DNA from: Bacteroidetes bacterium 43-16
GTDB taxonomy: Bacteria > Bacteroidota > Bacteroidia > Chitinophagales > Chitinophagaceae
Direction: 5' to 3'
Assembly: GCA_001897525.1 (NCBI GenBank)
Contig: MKTB01000015.1
Span: forward strand, 62,001 to 126,000
Length of the DNA stretch: 64,000 nucleotides
The notes under the pieces are model-generated. The model worked only from the letters and a program-made list of their open reading frames with translations. It made no database searches and had not been told where the DNA came from. The translations under genes were made by a program, and so were the position numbers. Within the stretch, counting starts at the first letter, position 1, and each line of letters starts with the position of its first letter. Below, in pieces: positions 34,209 through 43,262 of the stretch.

Positions 34209-36821
34209 ATGACTGCTGCTGAAATACGCCAACATTTTTTAGATTTTTTCAAGTCTAAAGGACATACCATTGTACCGTCTGCCCCTATCGTGGTAAAGGA
34301 CGATCCGACACTTATGTTTATCAACTCGGGAATGGCCCCTTTCAAAGACTATTTCCTGGGCAATAAACAAGCGCCTTATAAGCGTGTGGCCGATACCCAA
34401 AAATGTTTGCGCGTGAGCGGTAAGCACAATGACCTGGAAGAAGTGGGCGTAGATACCTACCACCACACCATGTTTGAAATGCTGGGTAACTGGAGCTTTG
34501 GCGACTATTTCAAAAAAGATGCCATTGCCTGGAGCTGGGAGTTATTGACCGATGTATTTAAATTAGACAAAGACCGTTTATATGTTACCGTATTTGAAGG
34601 TGATGCAGGCGACGGACTACCTTTAGACCAGGAAGCGCATGATGAATGGAAAAAATGGATCGCTGAAGACCGCATCTTAAAAGGGAATAAGAAAGATAAT
34701 TTCTGGGAAATGGGCGACACGGGTCCTTGCGGCCCCTGCTCCGAAATCCACGTAGATTGCCGTTCTGCAGAAGAGCGCAAGGCTGTGGACGGTAGTACCC
34801 TCGTGAATGCAGACCACCCGCAGGTGATCGAGATCTGGAATAATGTATTCATGGAGTTCAGCCGCCTTAAAGACGGTTCCCTGGAAAAGCTTCCGGCGCA
34901 ACACGTAGATACCGGTATGGGCTTTGAGCGACTGGTAAGGGTATTACAAGGCAAACAAAGCAATTATGATACCGATGTATTTACGGGTACGATCGCTGCT
35001 ATAGAAAAGATCACGGGTAAACAATATGATGCCTCTGACAGCAAAGAAGCGATTGCCTTCCGCGTTTTATCAGATCATATCAGGGCTATTTCCTTTACCA
35101 CTGCAGATGGTCAGTTGCCGTCCAATACAGGTGCCGGTTATGTGATCCGCCGTATTTTACGTCGTGCAGTACGTTATTATTACTCTGCCCTGGATTATAA
35201 GCAACCTTTACTATTCCAGCTGGTAGCAGTTTTAGCTACACAGTTTGAAAACGTATTCCCGGAACTGAAGCAGCAGGAAGATTTCGTGACCAAAGTGATC
35301 AGGGAAGAAGAGGAGAGCTTCTTAAGAACTTTAGAAAAAGGATTAAAGAAAATAGATGATATTATCCGCAACAGCAAAGGCCAGACCATTAATGGTAAAG
35401 AGGCTTTTGAACTGCTGGATACTTATGGTTTCCCGATTGACCTGACCCGGTTGATCGCTTCTGAAAATAAGCTGAGTGTGGATGAAGCGGCTTTTGAGGC
35501 AGAGATGAAGCAACAAAAAGACCGTTCGCGTATCGCAACCACCATTGATGCGGAAGACTGGGTAACGGTGAATGAGATCGATCGCAACATCTTTGTGGGT
35601 TATGATGACCTGAACATACAGACCAAAGTAGCCCGCTACCGCAAAGTAAAAGCGAAAAATAAAGAACAATACCAGCTCGTTTTGGAAACGACTCCTTTCT
35701 ATGCCGAAAGTGGCGGCCAGGTGGGCGACAGAGGGGTATTGATCTTCGGTGAAGAGGTGATTGAAGTGGTGGATACTAAAAAGGACAATGATCTCATCAT
35801 CCACTTTACAGAAAAACTACCGGCTGATATTGCTGCGGAAGTAACCGCAAAAGTGGATTGGGAGAAGCGCATCAATACCATGTATAACCATACGGCTACG
35901 CACTTGTTGCATGCCGCTTTAAAAGAAGTTTTGGGGGCACACGTGAACCAGAAAGGTTCTTTAGTAAGCGATGAGGTATTACGTTTTGACATTTCTCACT
36001 TTGCTAAAGTGACGGATGAAGAACTGCGCCAGATCAACTATATCGTGAATGAAAAGATCAGGGCTAATATTCCTGTTGTCATTAAAGAATTACCGAAAGA
36101 AGAAGCGCTGAAACTGGGTGCTATGGCCCTGTTCGGTGAGAAGTATGGTGATGTGGTGCGTGTAGTAACCATAGATCCTGAATTCTCTGTAGAGCTTTGC
36201 GGGGGTACACACGTTGGCAGTACGGGCATGATCGGCTCCTTTATGATCACGGCAGAGTCTGCTGTGGCAGCCGGTGTGCGCCGTATAGAAGCATTGACCG
36301 GTGGTGCGGCAACCCGCTTCCTGGTAGAAAAGTTACAGGAAAGTAAAGCTTTGGTTGAACTACTGAAGACCAAAGACCCGGTAAAGACCATTGAAAAATT
36401 AATTGAAGATAAAGCAGCCCTGGAGAAAAAGATCGAAGCTTATGAAGCGAAAGAAATCGCCGCTTTAGCAAAATCTTTAGCTGCAAATGCGGAAACGATC
36501 AACGGCATTTCCTTTGTAGGTGCAAAAGTAGCTGCTGGCAATGCTGATGCTTTAAAGAAAGCAGCATTAGACCAGAAAGTGTACCTGGATAAGTTTGTAG
36601 CTGTTTTGGTAGCCGAGATCGGCGGCAAAGCTTCTGTAGCGATTGCTATGGATGAAGCAACTGCCAATGAAAAAGGGCTGGATGCCGGTAAAATGATCAA
36701 GCAACATATCGCTCCTTTGATCAAAGGTGGCGGTGGCGGCCAGAAACTACTGGCCAATGCCGGTGGACAAGATGTGTCGCAGCTGGAGCAGGTGATTGCA
36801 GTAGTAAAAGGATTACTTTAA
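34209..36821 (+). CDS. alaS: Alanyl-tRNA synthetase
   Basis: The 870 residues compare with 876 in E. coli. The class II catalytic domain (1-about 460) shows EIRQHFLDFFKSKGHTIVPSAP, FINSGMAPFKDYFLG and HHTMFEMLGNWSFGDYFKKD. The editing domain has its zinc set in HTATHLLHAAL and CGGTHV, and the C-terminal DHHA1 domain ends with KGGGGGQKLLANAGG. The start ATG gives the usual MTAAEIRQ opening. It charges tRNA-Ala. It is monocistronic, with its own promoter and a strong terminator. Confidence 0.98.
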   Translation: MTAAEIRQHFLDFFKSKGHTIVPSAPIVVKDDPTLMFINSGMAPFKDYFLGNKQAPYKRVADTQKCLRVSGKHNDLEEVGVDTYHHTMFEMLGNWSFGDYFKKDAIAWSWELLTDVFKLDKDRLYVTVFEGDAGDGLPLDQEAHDEWKKWIAEDRILKGNKKDNFWEMGDTGPCGPCSEIHVDCRSAEERKAVDGSTLVNADHPQVIEIWNNVFMEFSRLKDGSLEKLPAQHVDTGMGFERLVRVLQGKQSNYDTDVFTGTIAAIEKITGKQYDASDSKEAIAFRVLSDHIRAISFTTADGQLPSNTGAGYVIRRILRRAVRYYYSALDYKQPLLFQLVAVLATQFENVFPELKQQEDFVTKVIREEEESFLRTLEKGLKKIDDIIRNSKGQTINGKEAFELLDTYGFPIDLTRLIASENKLSVDEAAFEAEMKQQKDRSRIATTIDAEDWVTVNEIDRNIFVGYDDLNIQTKVARYRKVKAKNKEQYQLVLETTPFYAESGGQVGDRGVLIFGEEVIEVVDTKKDNDLIIHFTEKLPADIAAEVTAKVDWEKRINTMYNHTATHLLHAALKEVLGAHVNQKGSLVSDEVLRFDISHFAKVTDEELRQINYIVNEKIRANIPVVIKELPKEEALKLGAMALFGEKYGDVVRVVTIDPEFSVELCGGTHVGSTGMIGSFMITAESAVAAGVRRIEALTGGAATRFLVEKLQESKALVELLKTKDPVKTIEKLIEDKAALEKKIEAYEAKEIAALAKSLAANAETINGISFVGAKVAAGNADALKKAALDQKVYLDKFVAVLVAEIGGKASVAIAMDEATANEKGLDAGKMIKQHIAPLIKGGGGGQKLLANAGGQDVSQLEQVIAVVKGLL

Positions 36822-36824
36822 AAT

Positions 36825-36869
36825 AAAAGAACAATGCCCTTATCCTGGAGACAAGGGCATTGTTCTTTT
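36825..36869. terminator. Bidirectional terminator after alaS, 17-bp stem
   Basis: AAAAGAACAATGCCCTT and its exact complement flank an 11-base loop, with A/T runs on both sides between convergent genes. Confidence 0.9.
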
Positions 36870-36890
36870 AATACTATTAAGTTCTGCCTT

Positions 36891-37916
36891 TTATTGCTTC
36901 GCCCTTACTGCAACAGCATACACATCTGCTTTAAACCTGCCGTCTGTAAGATTTACAGGAATGCCATTTTTCCATATCTTGGCTTTACCTTCATCACGAG
37001 CCGCAACATAAACATCCTGGCCCCACACCGCTAATCCGATATGAAAGGGTAAATAGTTTGCATTGAAATTATTGGCGATACTGATCTCCCTTCCATTCTT
37101 CCAAACTTTAATAGGACCTCCATAATTATTACTATCTAAAAGGCAACCGGCAACATATATATCATTACCGGAAACAACTACTGAAGAAGCCATTGAATTA
37201 TATAAAGGATCATAGCTTAACCTTTCTGCAACCCCATTCCGCCACAACGTAGCACAATACTTATCACCAAAAGTTTGGGAACCCACCGTGTACACATCAT
37301 CGTTTGAAACGGCAATACCTCTGCCCTGGGAAACATTCCCCCTTGAGATATCGGTCCTTGTACCATTCTTCCATACATAAGCCAGATTATTAATACTCCC
37401 TGTTATATATACATCATCACCTGCCAGGGCCATATAGCTGGCGGCATAAGGCGTATCGCTGCCATGTGTCAACTCATTAATCATACCATTCTGCCATAGC
37501 AGGAATACAGGTACTCTATATGCCCCCTGGCTGGCCAGGATACAGAGATTACTCCCGGAAACAGTAATACAGTGAGCAGAGATAGAATTTGTATTATAAA
37601 CACCGAAAGGATCCCGAGCCACTCCATTTTTCCAAAGCTTAGCCTTTCTGTTGCCCGAACTCTTATCCATCTCGTAACCTACAATATATACATCAGTTCC
37701 GGTAAGAGCTATTTCTATCGCGACCGCATCAGCCTTGCCATCACTAAGCGCTGTCGCCACCCCGTTCTTCCATAGTTTAGCCACCATTATATTCTGCTGG
37801 TTCATTTCATAACCGACTGCATAGACATCAACATTTTTATCCTCATCTGAAGACTTCTTTTTACAGCCATTAAATAATAATCCAATTGACAAAAGGGTAA
37901 ATAGCAGTTTTTTCAT
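36891..37916 (-). CDS. Lipoprotein made of seven W-x-N-G repeats, probable beta-propeller
   Basis: The 341-residue protein has a lipobox (NGC, Cys18) and then seven repeats of 41-47 residues. Each carries a W(K/Q/R)NG motif, with Trp at 49, 95, 141, 182, 225, 272 and 315, and a DVY-(I/V/T)-x-G strand. Sevenfold repetition and matching DVYAV strands at the first and last repeats suggest a seven-bladed propeller closed by its termini. It is probably tethered to the outer membrane. No catalytic motif is visible. A TATAGTTG -7-like element lies at 37935-37942. Confidence 0.8.
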   Translation of the reverse strand: MKKLLFTLLSIGLLFNGCKKKSSDEDKNVDVYAVGYEMNQQNIMVAKLWKNGVATALSDGKADAVAIEIALTGTDVYIVGYEMDKSSGNRKAKLWKNGVARDPFGVYNTNSISAHCITVSGSNLCILASQGAYRVPVFLLWQNGMINELTHGSDTPYAASYMALAGDDVYITGSINNLAYVWKNGTRTDISRGNVSQGRGIAVSNDDVYTVGSQTFGDKYCATLWRNGVAERLSYDPLYNSMASSVVVSGNDIYVAGCLLDSNNYGGPIKVWKNGREISIANNFNANYLPFHIGLAVWGQDVYVAARDEGKAKIWKNGIPVNLTDGRFKADVYAVAVRAKQ

Positions 37917-38091
37917 ATTTCATATTAAAGACCGCAACTATACGATTATTTCTGTATAAACTATTCAATTTTGCGAAATATATTCAATAGAAGACCAGTA
38001 AGATACAGCGCTATAGTAAAAACCGATCAATACTAAAATAAAATCAATTGTGAAACCTTCGTTTAATCGTTTATGCTCCGGTTTAATTCAT

Positions 38092-38099
38092 TAATTTTG
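38092..38099 (+). promoter_or_regulatory. -7 element of mqnE (TAATTTTG)
   Basis: TAATTTTG fits TAnnTTTG. The leader to the ATG at 38193 is about 90 bases and includes the palindrome GCGTACGC (38115-38122). Confidence 0.45.
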
Positions 38100-38192
38100 C
38101 ACTAAATTATTTAAGCGTACGCATAAATAATCCATTATATTATATAGATGAACCCTGAGTGCCCCATGCAGCCAGGCTGAATAAAAATAATT

Positions 38193-39344
38193 ATGAATAA
38201 TAATGCTGTTTTCCCGGAAGCTATTTTAGCTACAGTAGCCCATGATGCTGTACTCAGTTCCGTGGCTAATAAAGTAAAACATGAAGAGCGTATCACCACC
38301 GAAGAGTGTGAGTACCTTTTCCAACATGCCGATCTCAACTTCGTAGGGGCATTGGCCAATTATATCAATCTTAAAAAGAACGGTAAGAAAGTTTATTTCA
38401 ACAAGAATTTCCATATTGAGCCAACGAATGTCTGCATTTTCAAATGTGACTTCTGCTCTTATTCCCGTACCTATAAGAATCGTGAAAAGGGTTGGGAACT
38501 GGGCATCGACCAGATGCTGGACATCGTGAAGAAATATGATGATCAACCGGTGACGGAAGTGCACATTGTAGGAGGGGTACACCCGAAAATGAACCTGGAT
38601 TTCTTCTGCGAATTACTGGAGAAAATCCATGCGCATCGCCCGGATTTACATCTTAAAGGCTTTACATCTGTAGAGCTGGACTATATGTTCAACAAAGCGA
38701 AGCTTACTTACAGGGAAGGCCTCGAGCGTATGCATAAAGCAGGTCTGCAGTCCCTCCCTGGTGGTGGTGCAGAGATCTTCGACCGTGGCGTTCGCGATGA
38801 GATCTGTAAAGATAAGATCAGCGGTGAAGGCTGGATCGAAATGCATGAAACGGCACATGAAATAGGGATGCCTTCTAATGCGACCATGCTATATGGCCAT
38901 ATCGAGACCTTTGCACACCGTGTAGATCATATGAACCGCTTGCGTGAATCTCAAGACCGCGTAGGTGGCTTCAACTGCTTCATTCCTTTGAAATTCAGGA
39001 ATGGCGATAATGATATGTCTCACTTAGGAGAAGTAAGCATTATCGAGGACATGAAAGTATATGCCATCGCGCGTATCTTCCTGGACAATTTCAATAACAT
39101 AAAAGCCTACTGGCCTATGCTGGGCCGCGAAAGTGCTCAATTGACCCTGGAATACGGCGTTAATGACCTGGACGGAACGATTGATGATACCACCAAGATC
39201 TATTCTATGGCGGGCAGCGAAGAGCAAAACCCTTCCATGAGCACAGAGCAATTATGCGAACTCATCACCCATGTAGGCAAGGTGCCTGTAGAGCGCGATT
39301 CAATCTATAACGAGATCCAGGTTTTTGAAACCACGGAAGCTTAA
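38193..39344 (+). CDS. mqnE: Aminofutalosine synthase MqnE (radical SAM)
   Basis: This 383-residue radical SAM enzyme has the CxxxCxxC cluster motif CIFKCDFC (Cys81, Cys85, Cys88), followed by SYSRTYKN. Family blocks include VTEVHIVGGVHPKMNLDFF, GLQSLPGGGAEIFDRGVRDEICKDK and GFNCFIPLKFRNGDN. MqnE joins 1-carboxyvinyloxybenzoate with SAM to make aminofutalosine, the second step of the futalosine menaquinone pathway. The closely related MqnC differs in these blocks. Other mqn genes are not in the window. It is monocistronic with its own terminator. Confidence 0.95.
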   Translation: MNNNAVFPEAILATVAHDAVLSSVANKVKHEERITTEECEYLFQHADLNFVGALANYINLKKNGKKVYFNKNFHIEPTNVCIFKCDFCSYSRTYKNREKGWELGIDQMLDIVKKYDDQPVTEVHIVGGVHPKMNLDFFCELLEKIHAHRPDLHLKGFTSVELDYMFNKAKLTYREGLERMHKAGLQSLPGGGAEIFDRGVRDEICKDKISGEGWIEMHETAHEIGMPSNATMLYGHIETFAHRVDHMNRLRESQDRVGGFNCFIPLKFRNGDNDMSHLGEVSIIEDMKVYAIARIFLDNFNNIKAYWPMLGRESAQLTLEYGVNDLDGTIDDTTKIYSMAGSEEQNPSMSTEQLCELITHVGKVPVERDSIYNEIQVFETTEA

Positions 39345-39366
39345 GCACTCCTTTAAAATAATATTG

Positions 39367-39410
39367 AGCCTAAATGAACATAGTCCAGCTATCAACATTT
39401 AGGCTTTTTT
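39367..39410 (+). terminator. Terminator after mqnE
   Basis: AGCCTAAATG and CATTTAGGCT form a 10-bp stem with a 19-base loop, followed by T6. Confidence 0.75.
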
Positions 39411-39479
39411 ATAAAATTATTCACAACAGCGGATATGGATTGCTGCACTCCGGCACATCTTTTCTACAAATATTAAAAC

Positions 39480-40250
39480 ATGAAGCAAGTACTTTTAGTA
39501 ATGACGATGGCATTCCTGGGACAATCGCTCCAGGCACAGGTACCTAAGCCCCTGATCGGGAAAACATTTTACAATGCCGACAAATGGAATATGGACCCAC
39601 GGTTTGGTGGTGTACCTACCGTTAAATTCACCGGTGCGCATACAGCCGCTGTTAAGAAAGGCGATATTATGGAAAATGCCAAAGTACGTCTTTATAAAAA
39701 AGGATTTATCACCACTACTGATCATAGAAAAATATCAGACACCTTTCAATTTGATGTAATGCCCACTAAAGCCTCAAAAGCTGATGGCTATGAAATGAAA
39801 GACCAGTATGGACAAATATGGACCACGCGCTTCTCTGCATCTGTAGATGGTACAGGTCTGAAAGCCTATCCTGCAGCTAAATCCGGCTATGTACGCAATG
39901 TGATTACATTGCCCAAAAGAACCAATGAAGAACTGTATAAAGTGGAACTATATGCCGGGGTGTTCAAGGAAGTGGATTGCAACAGCTACTCCATGCTGGG
40001 CGTTATCGAAGAAAAAGTGCTGGATGGCTATGGCTATACCTACTATAATGTAAAAACAGAAGAAAAATTGATGGGTACTATGCGCGGCTGCCTGGATGGG
40101 GTAAAGACCACAAAATTCATTCCGGCACAACCGATCATCATCCGGTACAACAGTAATGCCCCCATCGTGATCTATTCACCCAAAGATGTACAGATCAGGT
40201 ATAAGGTGTATAGCACCAATGACCAATGGGAGATCGGGAGACCACAATAA
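39480..40250 (+). CDS. Ecotin-type serine protease inhibitor with N-terminal extension
   Basis: The 256-residue protein has a signal peptide (to about 20, QAQ), about 105 residues of unrecognised sequence, then an ecotin domain (about 128-250). Matches to ecotin include LKAYPAAKSGYVRNVI, YKVELYAGVFKEVDCN, DGYGYTYYNV, IIRYNSNAPIVIYSPKDV and IRYKVY. The two ecotin cysteines align with Cys167 and Cys204, and the reactive loop T-M-R-G-C places Met201 at P1, as in E. coli ecotin, with Arg202 at P1-prime. It should inhibit trypsin-fold proteases in the periplasm. The extension is unusual; E. coli ecotin starts almost directly with this domain. It is monocistronic. Confidence 0.85.
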   Translation: MKQVLLVMTMAFLGQSLQAQVPKPLIGKTFYNADKWNMDPRFGGVPTVKFTGAHTAAVKKGDIMENAKVRLYKKGFITTTDHRKISDTFQFDVMPTKASKADGYEMKDQYGQIWTTRFSASVDGTGLKAYPAAKSGYVRNVITLPKRTNEELYKVELYAGVFKEVDCNSYSMLGVIEEKVLDGYGYTYYNVKTEEKLMGTMRGCLDGVKTTKFIPAQPIIIRYNSNAPIVIYSPKDVQIRYKVYSTNDQWEIGRPQ

Positions 40251-40281
40251 TTAACTGACATAAATAAGCTAAAGAATCAGG

Positions 40282-40311
40282 CAGGGAACGCATTTCGTTC
40301 CCTGTTTTTTT
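40282..40311 (+). terminator. Terminator after the ecotin gene
   Basis: CAGGGAACG-CATTT-CGTTCCCTG followed by T7. It isolates the ecotin gene from the operon downstream. Confidence 0.9.
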
Positions 40312-40346
40312 CATCCTTACTGTTCCAAAAACAGTGCCCAACCAGA

Positions 40347-40406
40347 TTGTCATACCGCGGTAAAAGTATTGTCATAAATTCAATCATGACATAAAATGAC
40401 AATACT
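40347..40406. promoter_or_regulatory. Candidate operator array: four TTGTCAT-like motifs
   Basis: TTGTCAT occurs at 40347-40353 and 40369-40375 (22 bases apart). Its inverse occurs as ATGACAT at 40386-40392 and ATGACAA at 40396-40402 (10 bases apart). The second and fourth copies lie in an 11-bp perfect inverted repeat, AGTATTGTCAT (40365-40375) with ATGACAATACT (40396-40406). The array ends seven bases before a TACATTCG -7-like element at 40413-40420, so a bound protein would cover the promoter. No known regulator family is recognised. Confidence 0.6.
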
Positions 40407-40412
40407 CTTAAA

Positions 40413-40420
40413 TACATTCG
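40413..40420 (+). promoter_or_regulatory. Possible -7 element of the CotH/ApbE operon (TACATTCG)
   Basis: TACATTCG differs from TAnnTTTG at one base and lies just downstream of the inverted-repeat array. An alternative is TGAATTTG at 40451-40458, nearer the start codon. Confidence 0.4.
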
Positions 40421-40475
40421 CAGCCAATTTATAACATTAATTTAATCTGCTGAATTTGTAATGGTACCGCATTGT

Positions 40476-42008
40476 ATGCTGCGCAAGCTCTCCCTGTTGC
40501 TCACAGGATTTTTCTTATTCCTCAATAGTTTCAATACCCATGCCCAGGATATTTTCGACAGCAGCCGGCTGCACGAGATCCGTATCACTTTCGCCCGGGA
40601 TAACTGGTTCGATATACTGAGTCAATACTACGAGGAAAGTAATTTTACGGATGATAAGAAAACACTGAAAGCGAAAATGCAGGTAGATGCCGTCAGCCTT
40701 CCCGAAGACATCAGCATCCGCTTCAAAGGAGTCTACTCTTACCAGGGCTTCCCCGGGAAAAAGAAACCCTTCCGCCTGAATGTGGGCAAATATGATAAAG
40801 CACAAACCCTGAACGGCACTAAAAAATTCAACCTGCACAACCTTGCAGGAGACCCCTCTTTTTTAAGAGAATTTATTGCTTACGATTTCCTGCGTTTCCA
40901 GGGCATTCCTGCCTCCAGAACGGCTTTCACTAAATTGTACATTAACGACAGCTATTGGGGTTGTTATCTCATCGTTGAAGAACCCGAAGACGATTTCTTT
41001 TTACAACAAAATTTCAATACCGACAAGGGCAACCTGTTTGAAGCAGACACCACCACGCAACTGGCCTGGAATGGCAAGCAGGCAAAAGATTATCCCGAAA
41101 TAAAACTTCAAACCAAAGAGCAGGCTGATTCCTGGAAAGCACTGATCCATTGGCTCGACCTGATCAACAACAACTATCAATACAATTTTCAACAGGAACT
41201 TAATACCCGTTTCGATATCCCGGGATTTCTGAAGGCCCTATCAACCGATATTTTCATCGACAACTGGGACTCCTACGCAGCCAATGGCAGGAACTTCTTC
41301 ATTTACGAAAACCCTTTAACACAAAAGCTGAGCTGGATCCCCTGGGACTATAACCTGTCCTTCTGGGAGAAAAACCTGCCGCCCTTCCCACAGAACGAAA
41401 ATCATAAAATGCGCCCGCTGATCTGGAGATTTTATGAAAACAGTTACCTCAAAAGCCAATACCTTAAAAGTATATGTGCCCTGATCAGCGAAGCTGCCGT
41501 TCATTATCCACTGGCGCAGAACATAGAGAAGGCGCAAAACCTTATCAAAGAAGCCGTAGCCGCAGACCCTAATAAATTCTACACTTACGAGGAGTTCCTG
41601 GATAATGCTTATAAAGCCGTTACCGTGAAAATGCTGCGTGGAGGCGCTTTAAAAGACATTTACCTGCCGGGCATTACAGAGCATTGGAAAAAACGGAAGA
41701 ATAATCTCCGGAAAGAAGCCATGAGCCTGGGTTGTGACTGCGATGCAATAAATACCAACAAGGAAACGCTCATCCTGGATATCTTCCCCAACCCGGTGGC
41801 AGACAGGCTTGGCATTTATATAGAAAACGATATTCATCAACTGGATTACCGCATTTTGAGCACAAATGCGCAAACAGTAAAATCGGCTACGATCAGCTTG
41901 AGCAATGGATTAGCCCATATTGATTGTACCGGGCTTCCGGCCGGCTATTACCTGATCCGGTTTTCAGCTACTACACTTCAAAAAACAATCCCTTTTATTA
42001 AACTATAA
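40476..42008 (+). CDS. CotH kinase-like protein with T9SS sorting domain
   Basis: The protein is 510 residues counted from the ATG at 40476, which gives a clean signal peptide (MLRKLSLLLTGFFLF..., cleavage near THAQ); the ATG at 40461 adds five residues. The CotH domain (about 20-400) includes RFKGVYSYQGFPGKKKPFRLN, KFNLHNLAGDPSFLREFIAYD, YLIVEEPEDDFF, the DNWDSYAANGRNFFIY block and IPWDYNLSFW, which carry the atypical-kinase residues known from spore-coat CotH. The last about 75 residues are a T9SS domain (DIFPNPVADRL, GYYLIRF). First gene of a six-gene unit; the next starts five bases after its stop. Confidence 0.9.
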   Translation: MLRKLSLLLTGFFLFLNSFNTHAQDIFDSSRLHEIRITFARDNWFDILSQYYEESNFTDDKKTLKAKMQVDAVSLPEDISIRFKGVYSYQGFPGKKKPFRLNVGKYDKAQTLNGTKKFNLHNLAGDPSFLREFIAYDFLRFQGIPASRTAFTKLYINDSYWGCYLIVEEPEDDFFLQQNFNTDKGNLFEADTTTQLAWNGKQAKDYPEIKLQTKEQADSWKALIHWLDLINNNYQYNFQQELNTRFDIPGFLKALSTDIFIDNWDSYAANGRNFFIYENPLTQKLSWIPWDYNLSFWEKNLPPFPQNENHKMRPLIWRFYENSYLKSQYLKSICALISEAAVHYPLAQNIEKAQNLIKEAVAADPNKFYTYEEFLDNAYKAVTVKMLRGGALKDIYLPGITEHWKKRKNNLRKEAMSLGCDCDAINTNKETLILDIFPNPVADRLGIYIENDIHQLDYRILSTNAQTVKSATISLSNGLAHIDCTGLPAGYYLIRFSATTLQKTIPFIKL

Positions 42009-42013
42009 TTTTT

Positions 42014-43237
42014 ATGCAACTCAAACAGCTACTCTTCCTGGGCGCATTCAGTCTGCCTCATTTACTTTTTGCACAATGGTCTAAATTATCAACGGGAACG
42101 ACCAAAGACCTTAAAACAATTCATTTCATCAACAATGACCTGGGATTTGCAGCCGGCAAAGATGGAGTACTCATCAAGACCAGTAATGGAGGCAGCAACT
42201 GGACGGCCATCAATACGGCTACCACAAAAGAGATCAAATCGGTCTTTTTCATAGATGCCAATAACGGATGGCTGGTAGGTAAAGATGGCCTCATCAGGAA
42301 AACAACCGATGGAGGTACTACCTGGGCCACACAGACCAGCACGGTACATGAAGACTTCAATGATGTTCATTTTATAAATGCTACACAAGGTGTGATCGTA
42401 GGAAAGAAAGGCAGTGTGCTTATCACCGGCAATGGCGGCAGTACCTGGACCAATAAATCAATAGTTACAGGCGGCGGAAGCGGCAGTGATGATGAAGGTG
42501 CAGATATCTACAAAGTACAAATGCTAAGTACCACAAAAGTATTTGCAGCAGGTAAAGAAGGTTTTTTTGCCGTGAGCAACAATGGCGGTAGCACCTGGAC
42601 GGCCCAGGTATCCGGTACCAGTGCAGACCTGGATGGCATGCACTTTACTTCTGAAAGCAATGGCTATGTATGTTACAAAGCCGGTGGAGTAAGAAAAACA
42701 AATGGCAGCGGTACGTTCACACCGGTTACCGCATCAACCTCCAAAGACCTGGGTAGTATATTCTTCATTTCAGACAGTAAAGGCTGGACAGTAGGTGAAG
42801 AGGGCCGGATCCAGTACACGGAGAACAGTGGCAATACCTGGTCGGCACAAAACCTGAGCACCGTAACGGCAGACCTTAATGATGTTTACTTCCCAAGCGA
42901 GGACAGGGGCTATATTGCAGCAGAAGACGGGATTATTTTAAAATATATCAAAGGCACTACGAACCCTACAGCAATCCGTACAACAGATCTATTAAGCGGA
43001 GTCAACCTTTACCCTAATCCTGCGGTTACAACATTCCAGGTCAAAATGGAGGCGGTATCCGCAAATGAGCCGGTGCATATTGTTGCCTATGATATTACGG
43101 GTAAAATCATTGCTGCATATACCTTCCAGGGTGGATCGGCATTTGAAGTTCCATGCGCCTCCTGGGCAAATGGCACTTACAGTATCCATATCAGCGTAGC
43201 AGACAAAACGGCTCAGCTTAAAGTGCTGAAACAATAA
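42014..43237 (+). CDS. Ycf48/BNR-like seven-bladed propeller with T9SS sorting domain
   Basis: The 407-residue protein has a signal peptide (to about 21, LLFAQ). Residues about 22-320 form about seven repeats of the Ycf48 type: each has a (L/I)xxxxF strand, a G-(F/W)-x-(A/V)-G-(K/E)-x-G turn (GFAAGKDG, GWLVGKDG, GVIVGKKG, GWTVGEEG) and an N-G-G-(S/T)-x-W Asp-box-like end. A T9SS domain closes it (NLYPNPAVTTF, YDITGKIIAAY, GTYSIHI). It is predicted to be a secreted surface propeller. Ycf48 relatives act in assembly of redox complexes in phototrophs; a similar role here is speculation. Confidence 0.88.
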   Translation: MQLKQLLFLGAFSLPHLLFAQWSKLSTGTTKDLKTIHFINNDLGFAAGKDGVLIKTSNGGSNWTAINTATTKEIKSVFFIDANNGWLVGKDGLIRKTTDGGTTWATQTSTVHEDFNDVHFINATQGVIVGKKGSVLITGNGGSTWTNKSIVTGGGSGSDDEGADIYKVQMLSTTKVFAAGKEGFFAVSNNGGSTWTAQVSGTSADLDGMHFTSESNGYVCYKAGGVRKTNGSGTFTPVTASTSKDLGSIFFISDSKGWTVGEEGRIQYTENSGNTWSAQNLSTVTADLNDVYFPSEDRGYIAAEDGIILKYIKGTTNPTAIRTTDLLSGVNLYPNPAVTTFQVKMEAVSANEPVHIVAYDITGKIIAAYTFQGGSAFEVPCASWANGTYSIHISVADKTAQLKVLKQ

Positions 43238-43262
43238 ACTGAATTTTAAAAATTTCCAATCA

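Noticed and set aside
38115-38122. GCGTACGC palindrome in the mqnE leader as a regulatory site
   Set aside because: Eight bases is too short to separate from chance and there is no second copy nearby.
40461-40475. ATG at 40461 as the start of the CotH-like protein
   Set aside because: The five extra residues (MVPHC) precede a normal signal peptide that begins with its own ATG at 40476; the later start is more natural, though the earlier one is not excluded.
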